From Asterochloris sp. CNOR1 (Eukaryota; Chlorophyta; Trebouxiophyceae; Trebouxiales; Trebouxiaceae): a DNA stretch of 64,000 bases. This document shows, piece after piece, positions 57,501-64,000 of this stretch. The notes under the pieces were generated by a model that ran no database searches, was not told where the DNA came from, and saw nothing but the letters and a program-made list of their open reading frames with translations. The stretch is from the NCBI GenBank assembly GCA_963969365.1, contig OZ017756.1, positions 1,860,001 to 1,924,000 of the forward strand. Reading direction: 5' to 3'. Made by a program: the position numbers and the translations under genes. Numbering within the stretch: the stretch's first letter is position 1; each line of letters begins with the position of its first letter.

Positions 57501-60500
57501 CCTGGCTGCACGGCGCTGGCTGCGCAGACTGCTGCTGCTGCCCCCACCCACTTCTGTGGCCCTGGCTAACAAGACCGCCTGCGAGTTGCTGGCAGGTGGG
57601 CCCCTCTGCTTGGCTGGCCCTTTATGACGTTGTCAGCGGCACTCCACAAGGCTCCCACCATACGTTGCATTGGGTTGCAACCATCTAGGAGTTTGCAGGC
57701 GCACCCTTTGCTGATCCCTTGTCGAGGCCCCCTGACCGGCACACATCAGAGTCACATAGCAGGGACAGGGATTCAATGATCAAGCTCCTCCCCAAGCATG
57801 CCTCTGGTGCCAGTTCTGACCCTGCCTCACACAGCCTTGACTTGCACATGGCTGCACCAATTGCCCATGGGTTCCTCTGCCTAATTCAACTGTGGCAGTC
57901 CCCCTGAGCACCGGTGTCATCATGGACTGGATGACACCCCTCCAGCAGAGAGAGGGCTGACTCCTGCTTAATGCCCTGCAGGGCTACAGGTCCCCCTGCC
58001 CAACTTTGCGGCAGCTGCCTCCCTGAGCACCAGCATCATTGTGCTCAAGTTGCGCGCACGCGAGGCCAACGAGGTTCTGTTCAGAGAGCTGGCAGGTGAG
58101 GCATGGAACTGCAAATAATGCTGCGCCTGTTGCTGCAGTAGTGCCCTGCTGGCTGTGGTGTCACATGTGGCCCTGCTGGCTGTGGTGTTGCTTGACACTG
58201 TCCCTGCAATTGGCTTAGCTCAATTGAGTGTGGCAAGACTTCCTTGCTTGGCACCTCCTGCTCACAGCTGCAGAGATGCTGGATATGTTATCACGTCATC
58301 GGGTTGCTGGTCAATCTGACTACTGCAGAGGTGCTGGAAGCATCTGCCAGTCCCCAAATCACTATTTTGTAGACTGTTGCAGAGGTGCTTACAGCTATGT
58401 GGGTGCTTTGGTCACCAGCTCCCATGGCTGCTGCAGATGTACTTGCAGCCGTGCAGCAGGCAATTGAAACCCCTGGGCTGCGTCCACTGGCAGCAGCGCT
58501 GCTGCCTTCCACGCAGCTGGAGACAGGGACTGCCTTTGAGCTGGATGGATTGGCAGAGACGTGCAGGTGCGCTGCACCACAGCTTTGACAGGTCTCATTC
58601 AGCAGGCCATGACTGCTGTCAGCCATGTGATAGGAGATCGACCTCTCTGGACATTGATGGGCTAGCAGAAGTGTGGAGGTGATCGCGTTCAGCAGACTAG
58701 CAGGCCCGCTCGAGACAAATATGAGGGGCACCTGAGGGCGTATTGATGGATTGCTGTCCGGCCTGGGGTGTGCTGAGCGCCTCAAGATTTCCAAGCAGCC
58801 TTGCCTTGAATGAGCCCACACAGGCCTGCTGGTGCCCTGCATGGAGCACCTGCAGCTGTCTTTAGCGTGGCAATCAGCATACAGTTTGCTGACTAATGTG
58901 TCACAGCATGGGGTGCGCCACGCCGCCCTGTGACTTGTGGCGTCTGCGCTTCCAATTCAGCACATGCCAAAGCTGCTAATCACGCTCATTACACAGCGAC
59001 CTCTGTGCTGCTCTTTGCACAAGGCTTCAATAGGAGGTAGAGTGCCCATTGATTGCTGCAGGTTGGCTTATGCGCCCAACCTGCATGCCAAAGCCACAGC
59101 GACCCCAAACTCAGATCAGCTGCAGCCTAAGCTGCAGGCTGCTGCCCATGCTACAGTCTGTGTCAAAGGCAGCTCTGAGTGGTGAAGGTGCAGGCCACTT
59201 CGTAGAATAGAGTTCAAGCTCCTGACTCAGGTGCAGGCTGTATTGTGAGCAGGCCCTGGGTCGCCATCTCCTGCACAAGCAGTCCACATCACATGTGCGA
59301 GATAAGCTGCTGCCTATGCCGCAGGCTGAGTCGTGAGCGCATTCTTGACGTGGTGCAGCCAGCCAAGGAGTTTGCTGCATACCCGGCAGGTCTCTCAATG
59401 GACTCGGACTCTGATGAGGCTGAGAAGCTGCAACCACCTGAGGCTGAAGAGGTGGGCAACAGCTGTTGCCTCTCTGGCTGCAGCTGGAGGCTGCGCTCAT
59501 GGCAAGCAGTTTCAGAATCAGAGTCACACTCTGATGAGCCTGAGATATGCAGCCACCCGATGGCAAGGATGTGAGCATCAATGTACGGCTTGCTGCAGCA
59601 TGACTGTGGCATGAGGCTGGGGTCTAGGTAATGGCTGACCTGGCCTGCACAGAATGTGCGATAGGCCATTTGAGGGCTACAACAGCCATTCACCCTCTTA
59701 AAGGCCTCATCTTCATGTCTAGCTGCTTGATTGTGACCATTTTCCCGTTGTGTGGGGCTCGTCACATGCCCTATGATCGCCATCCACAACTGCAAACTAG
59801 TGACATGGGGTTACTGCTTGCTTGTGACTCCTGCTTCAGTGCAATCTACCACTTACAGGGCCAGCAGTCACCATTGCTGCAGGCTGGCAGCTCAGAGGCG
59901 CTGCAGAGCCTGCTGCTTGACGTTTGATCGCTTCTCCGTTGTACACCGCTCCTCAACTGCCCGGACCTCCTCTGCTACCAGGCAGCAGCATGGAGGTGCT
60001 GCTTGACTTGATCCCTGTTTCACAGCAATAGCTCCCCACAGCAGGTTGCTCCCCAGACGCCCTGAGGTCACCAGCTTTGCTGCTGGCGAGCAGCTCCAAG
60101 GCGCTGCACAGCCTGCTGTGTCACTGTGATCACTCACCCATTGCAGACCGCTACTCATATGCCGAGAGCTACCAGACCCTGCTGCAGGCCTGCGAAATGG
60201 AGGTACTGCACGGTCTGCTGCTTGACTGACCTGCACACCAATACTTCTTGCCAATATTTCCAGATGTCACCATCCTTGCTGCAGGCCAGTAGCATAGAGG
60301 TGCTGCAGAGCCTGCTGGAGGCCAATGAGAGGTTCAGAGGCAAGGTTCAGCAGCAGCATTACGCCGCCGAGATGTTACAGGTGAGCAGGTGGCTGCCCTC
60401 ATGGATGCCAGTGCTTGCACATCACAGCTTCACCTGTGTGTCTCTCAGTGCTTGTGTCCCTTGCACCTGTGTCCCTTGACAGCAGGCCTTGGCCTGAACA

Positions 60501-63500
60501 AGCGCTTTGATCCCAGATGCAGAGCCTTGCCCTGCTCCCAGTTGAAGCAGGCAGGTCAGCAGGTGGAGCAGCATTGCCATCATTGTTCCTGCACCTTGAT
60601 CTGATGAGTTGGGCTGCCTGCTTGAGGAGAAATCTCTTTATTTTCCATAGAGCAGAAAGCATTGCTGCCCCATGCTAATGCTGTCAGCAATGACAGGGAT
60701 TGCAGGCTTCCCTGCCTCTTGCTGCAGGTGGAGGAAGCAGGGGAGCGGGTGGAGCAGGAACTGACTGCAGCCTTGGCCACAGCCGAAGATTACGCCCACA
60801 GCAGCGACATGCGCAGCCTGCGCCCCAGCCTGGTCTACGACCCTGTGAACAATGCCGTGTGGATCAAACTGCCCAAGGGCTCCCAGGTGAGATGCTCGCC
60901 TGCCCACTGCTGGGTCCATCCTATGTCCACAGCTGTGGCCAGCACGGCCTGCTGACTTATGACCCTTTGAGAGTCACTGTCTGCAACAAGGGCTTCCCAG
61001 GTGGGTTGCCTGCATCCCTACATTCTTGTGCCCCTTTCTGATGCCAGACATCTGGCGTCGACTCCTGCACTGAGGCAGAGGGGCTTACAGGTTCCCGTAG
61101 GCTTTGCACCCCATCCTTGTATAAACCCCACTCATCAATGCTCTGCAAGGGGCTGCTGAGGCCACCCACCTGGGCTGCACCCACCCTCCATATCAACCGC
61201 AACAGCGAGTCCTTGCAGAGTGCAGCTACCTAAAGCTGCTCCTGCAGGCCTGTGTCCATTGTCAGCTGACAAGGCTACCCACCCGGGCTTGCCCAGCTTT
61301 TCAAACTTGTCCATCCACCTTTAGCAGTAAGCTATCCTTCTGTGCGCTGCAGACAGCCGCCAAGGCCACCCATCTGGGCCTGCACCACCCCCCAGACCGC
61401 AATGGCAAAGCGATCATGGACAAGTTCTCCACCCCTGATCTGGACGAAGCTCTGAATGCCTACCGCATTGCCTGCGATGAGGCGCGGGCTGCTGTGCGGA
61501 GGCAGCTGCGGCAGTTGGCCACGGGCCTGCAGGTGGGTGCAGTATTGTGCCAGCCCATCGTGAGGTATGCTTCCTGGTCTGACTGCGGTCATGTCACAAG
61601 TCACGCCATCGAGCTGTGCTGGCAGTTGCTCGCACTGGAAATGTGTGCACCTGCAGTCACATGTGCACCGCCCCGTGGGCTCCAGCTCAGAGTGATAATG
61701 GCTATTGTTGCAGTCGGCCAGCCAGTGGTTATCCAGCCATCAGCTGCTGCTGTGCCCCAGCTGCACCCTGCTGTCAGCCCACAGAGGGATGGAGCCGCTT
61801 GGTGTGGCCTCACTGCCTTACAGTATGGGTCGCTTCTGCTCTTGTGGCAGCTGCCCTGAAGTTGCCTGCAATTGGCCCTGCCTCTGCCTCTGCAGCAGGT
61901 CGTCTGTGCCTTGACCTGTGCACCTGTGACATCTGCCCTGAACCTTTGATTCCACAAAGCCTGCCCATGCAGGCCTCCCTGCCCCAGATTGTGGGAGCCT
62001 CCACCTTTTCGGTGGTAGCAGCTGCCCTGGAGTCCCATGTAAACGAGGCGCGCCGGCAGGGGTGGTGCCTGCCTCAGCAGCTGGAGAGAGGTGGGTGCTT
62101 GGCAGCTGCCTGCCAGCTTGATGCCACAGCTTGCTGCACGCCTAGCTTGAACGCATTTCACCGAGTCAGTTCTGAGGCGTCTGACCATTGGCAAGCAATG
62201 GCGCCTCAGACTGCCTGTACTCTGACGGCTCTCTGTTTGCTGCGATGTGTGCACACTGAATCAGTCCTACTGCAGCCTCCTGGCCCACACAGATCTAGCA
62301 CTCTGTACTTTGCTTGCTGCTGACCTGTTTCAGCAGCTGGATGGAGCCCACACGCATGAGATTGTGTTGCATTGCATGGACTGAGGGCAGCCCACCAGCC
62401 CTCTGTGTACATCACAGCATGTGGTCTTGACAGGGCCGGGTGGGCGGTTCCTGCAAATCCACACAGATGCCACTGTGCTGCAGTGCCTATATGCCCCTCC
62501 TGCACGAGCCCCTCCTGCACATATGAGTGCACTGGGCACCTGACCAAGATGCCACTGCTCACCCCTGCAACTTGCATGAGTGTCTGTGTTGCCCAAATTC
62601 TCTGAAGGCAGCCCACAGCACCCCAGCAAGTGACAGGCATGCTGCGTTGGCCCTTTCATTGAGTGGTGCCCTGACAGCATGCCATTTCACTTTGCTGCAG
62701 GGCCTGAAGGCAGCCCCACGACTGCCATGCAAATCACAGGCATGTGGCCTTACTGGCTGGACGGGCGCAGCCCTGCCACCGTGAGGAACACTTTTGAGAT
62801 GTCGTCCATGTTTCTGCTCACAGGTGAGCTGCCAACAAGGTACTGTCAAATCTAGTCTGGCATGGACTATGGTAGTTCCAGCAGGGTTGCACAAGGTTGC
62901 TCTGGTGCAGACTGTCTCCTTCTTGGCGCCTGGGATGCTCTGCTGATGGTGAGCTCCCTCAGGGACAGTCAGCTTATTATAATGCTGCAGCCTTCTTGGG
63001 TTCCAGTAACGTTGTACTGCCTGTTCCTGCTGACAGGCAAGCTGTGACAACGTGTCCTGCCAGCGAAGCTGCCAGCAATGCTGCTAAGGCTTTAGGCATT
63101 GAAACATGAGGTTTTGAGGAAGCTGTTGCTGCTGCCTGACTGAGAATGGCTGCCTTAGGCACTGTGAGGGACAGAGTGGCAGACCTGCCAAACATGCAGT
63201 CTTTAGCAGCCCCAGCTTACCCTGTCATCAGCCCACGTCCAGCAGCAGCAGGCGTATTCACCTGGCAGGTACAGTTGTGAACCACAAGGTTGTGAACCTC
63301 CTACACCACCTGTGTCTGTGTCACTTCATCTCCATTTTCTCTGCATCTGCAGGACCCAACATGGCAGGCAAGAGCACTGTGCTGCGCAGCACCTGCGCCG
63401 TGGCCCTGCTGGCGGCCTGTGGCCTGCATGCCCCCGCGCAGGCCGCGACTGTGCCCTTCACTGATGCTTTCATGCTCCGCAACTTCTCGGCAGATTCGCC

Positions 63501-64000
63501 CCTGGAGGGACGTTCCTCTTTTGCTGTGGAGATGCACGAGATGAGGTGAGCCCTGCCAGGACTGGCCGCGCCCTCAGCTTACATTGCGCGGTGGACTGTG
63601 TGGAGCTCCATGTGTGGTGGTCATGCAATCAGCTGGCTGTGCACAGAGAAGGTGTATGGGAGTGTTGTTCAGCAGACTTGCGCCTGGAGGGGTGTTACCA
63701 GTGTGGCAAAGCACAAGGCAAAAAGTTGTCATGCAGTTGCAAGCTGCGCACGTGGGAAGATGCCAAGAGAGCCATTGGTAGACATTGGTGGTGCTGGTGG
63801 ATGAGCTGGGCCACTGTCAAGCCTCCCATGTCTGACAGAGGCTCACTGCGTGGGTGCTGCTCATGTATGCTGCAGGACCTTACATCTGTGGCGCCTCAGG
63901 CCGGCTCACAAACAGGGTGATCACTTGCAGATATGTGCTGGAGGATGTCACACAGGACTCACTCGTGCTGGTAGACGAGCTGGGTAAAGGGACAGAGGTG
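51559..64000 (+). CDS. MSH1: MSH1, organellar MutS homologue (3' partial)
   Basis: Plant MSH1 acts in mitochondria and plastids, where it suppresses ectopic recombination and mutation. Exons that keep phase include 51851-52020, 52869-53078, 53640-53801, 54564-54755, 55367-55451, 58437-58565, 60285-60380, 60728-60886, 61353-61532, 61973-62090, 62701-62823, 63353-63545 and 63931-64000. The mismatch-binding motif VGEFYETLGTDAVMLVQWAG and the following NPPRAGCPIANLRRTLHDL are clearly MSH1-type, as is SKSRYVSGVVTPAQPNYLHG. Other exons encode LGIHKMRGVPSLLDSILPPG and the clamp region FRGKVQQQHYAAEMLQVEEA. The ATPase has MFLLTGPNMAGKSTVLRSTC (Walker A) and SLVLVDELGKGTE (Walker B). The gene runs off the window, so the plant GIY-YIG tail cannot be judged. 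ATG 51559 is a guess and the exons before 51851 are unresolved. Confidence 0.9.
52021..52868 (+). repeat. MSH1 intron made of donor and acceptor echoes
   Basis: On the left, the exon end AGCCAGCATGGCTGAGATCG (edge 52020) recurs as AGCCAGCATGGCTGAGGTAG (edge 52140, GTGAGC kept) and AGCCGGCATGGCTGAGATGG (edge 52286, GTAAGA). On the right, the exon start GAGGCCCAGGACTTCTGGAG (52869) recurs at 52773, 52630 (GAAATCCAGCGCTTCTGAGG), 52565 (TAGACCCAGCTCTTCTGAGG) and 52467 (CAGGTCCAGGCCTTGGGAGG). Confidence 0.85.
54005..54610 (+). repeat. Acceptor echoes before MSH1 exon 54564
   Basis: The exon start GTGGTGTGTGAGGAGGCGCC is echoed at 54480 (GTGGTATTGAGAGAGGTGCC), 54288 (GTAGCTTGTGATGAGGCCCC) and near 54010 (GCTGTGTGAGGGGGCGCC). 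Offsets are 84, 192 and about 278 bp. Confidence 0.8.
55435..55840 (+). repeat. Donor-side echoes after a GC-donor MSH1 exon
   Basis: The exon end GCCTGCACCAAG|GCAAGCC (edge 55451) recurs as GCCTGTACCAGG|GCAAGCC (edge 55625) and GCCTGCACCAAG|GCAGTCC (edge 55714). The CAGCACTG..TGGCCA block that follows is also shared. Spacing is 174 and 89 bp. Confidence 0.8.
56085..56250 (+). repeat. Donor-side echo in MSH1
   Basis: The donor region at edge 56097 (CACAGG|GTATCTCAAGTCTT) is matched at edge 56212 (ACAGAGG|GTATGCCCAAGTC). Both continue with a version of CAGGCAAGGCT. The offset is 115 bp. Confidence 0.72.
58262..58460 (+). repeat. 54-bp acceptor ladder before MSH1 exon 58437
   Basis: GCTGCAGAGATGCTGGATAT (58274), CTGCAGAGGTGCTGGAAGCA (58328) and TTGCAGAGGTGCTTACAGCT (58383) lead to the real CTGCAGATGTACTTGCAGCC (58437). 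Spacing is 54, 55 and 54 bp. Confidence 0.82.
58540..58690 (+). repeat. Donor-side echo after MSH1 exon 58437-58565
   Basis: TGGATGGATTGGCAGAGACG then TGCAG|GTGCG (edge 58565) is echoed by TTGATGGGCTAGCAGAAGTG then TGGAG|GTGAT (edge 58678). The offset is 113 bp, and the copy keeps a GT. Confidence 0.78.
59870..60330 (+). repeat. Five-copy acceptor array before MSH1 exon 60285
   Basis: Copies start at 59883, 59982, 60086 and 60188, with the real exon at 60285. All carry a version of GCTGGCAGCTCAGAGGCGCT followed by GCAGAGCCTGCTG. Spacing is 99, 104, 102 and 97 bp. The copies end in frame-breaking TTGAC or TGTG pieces, while the real exon stays open. Confidence 0.85.
60860..61400 (+). repeat. 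Donor and acceptor echoes in one MSH1 intron
   Basis: The donor end CCCAAGGGCTCCCAG|GTGAG (edge 60886) is echoed near 60990-61005 (ACAAGGGCTTCCCAG|GTGGG). The acceptor exon GCCAAGGCCACCCATCTGGG (start 61353) is echoed near 61149 (GCTGAGGCCACCCACCTGGG) and 61266 (GACAAGGCTACCCACCCGGG). Confidence 0.82.
62381..62760 (+). repeat. Acceptor echoes before MSH1 exon 62701
   Basis: The exon piece CTGAAGGCAGCCCCACGACT ... CACAGGCATGTGGCC is echoed from 62602 (CTGAAGGCAGCCCACAGCAC ... GACAGGCATGCTG) and from 62381 (CTGAGGGCAGCCCACCAGCC ... CACAGCATGTGG). Offsets are 102 and 221 bp. Confidence 0.8.

Noticed and set aside
60150-60230. Segment with RYSYAESYQTLLQACEME as an MSH1 exon
   Set aside because: It belongs to the ~100-bp array before 60285 and runs into a stop soon after. 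Only the 60285-60380 unit links in phase to the next exon.

Overview
The window is nuclear DNA of a eukaryote, most probably a chlorophyte green alga, with Trebouxiophyceae as my guess. The evidence is intron-dense genes (MCM2 alone has 18 exons), acceptors that nearly always read YTGCAG, several GC-AG introns, a plant-type MSH1, a plant-type NCS1 nucleobase transporter, plant-conserved armadillo and radical-SAM proteins, and TGTAA motifs just after some stop codons. No operons, rRNA, tRNA or CRISPR arrays were seen.

Layout: (-) CCDC124/Lso2-like ribosome factor (310-1748); (+) armadillo-like plant protein (2034-10994); (-) a small three-exon LYR-motif mitochondrial protein (11236-11611); (+) CUE/F-box/LRR protein (11866-17146); a poorly resolved stretch (17147-18605); (+) RlmN-like radical SAM methyltransferase (18606-21966); (-) SCAI homologue (22649-29821); (+) MCM2 (29832-41056); (-) GATA-type zinc-finger protein with a damaged finger (42028-43261); (+) NCS1/PLUTO-like nucleobase transporter with an apparent 1-bp frameshift (43898-48470); a candidate zinc-binding exon (48772-48878, -); (-) ankyrin-repeat protein with an in-frame stop (49734-51262); (+) MSH1 organellar MutS homologue, running off the right edge (51559-64000).

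Several neighbours are divergent pairs with short shared 5' regions: CCDC124/ARM, LYRM/F-box, SCAI/MCM2, GATA/NCS1 and ankyrin/MSH1. SCAI, MCM2 and MSH1 all concern genome maintenance, but I see no sign that they form a functional cluster beyond the very tight SCAI/MCM2 head-to-head arrangement.

The most unusual signal is in the introns. Again and again an intron holds decayed tandem copies ('echoes') of its own splice junction. Copies of the intron-end plus exon-start lie upstream of the real acceptor, and copies of the exon-end plus donor lie downstream of the real donor. Spacing runs from 54 to about 240 bp. I found this in at least seven genes on both strands. In one MSH1 intron (52021-52868) donor echoes fill the left part and acceptor echoes the right. 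This looks like intron growth by serial tandem duplication at exon-intron junctions.
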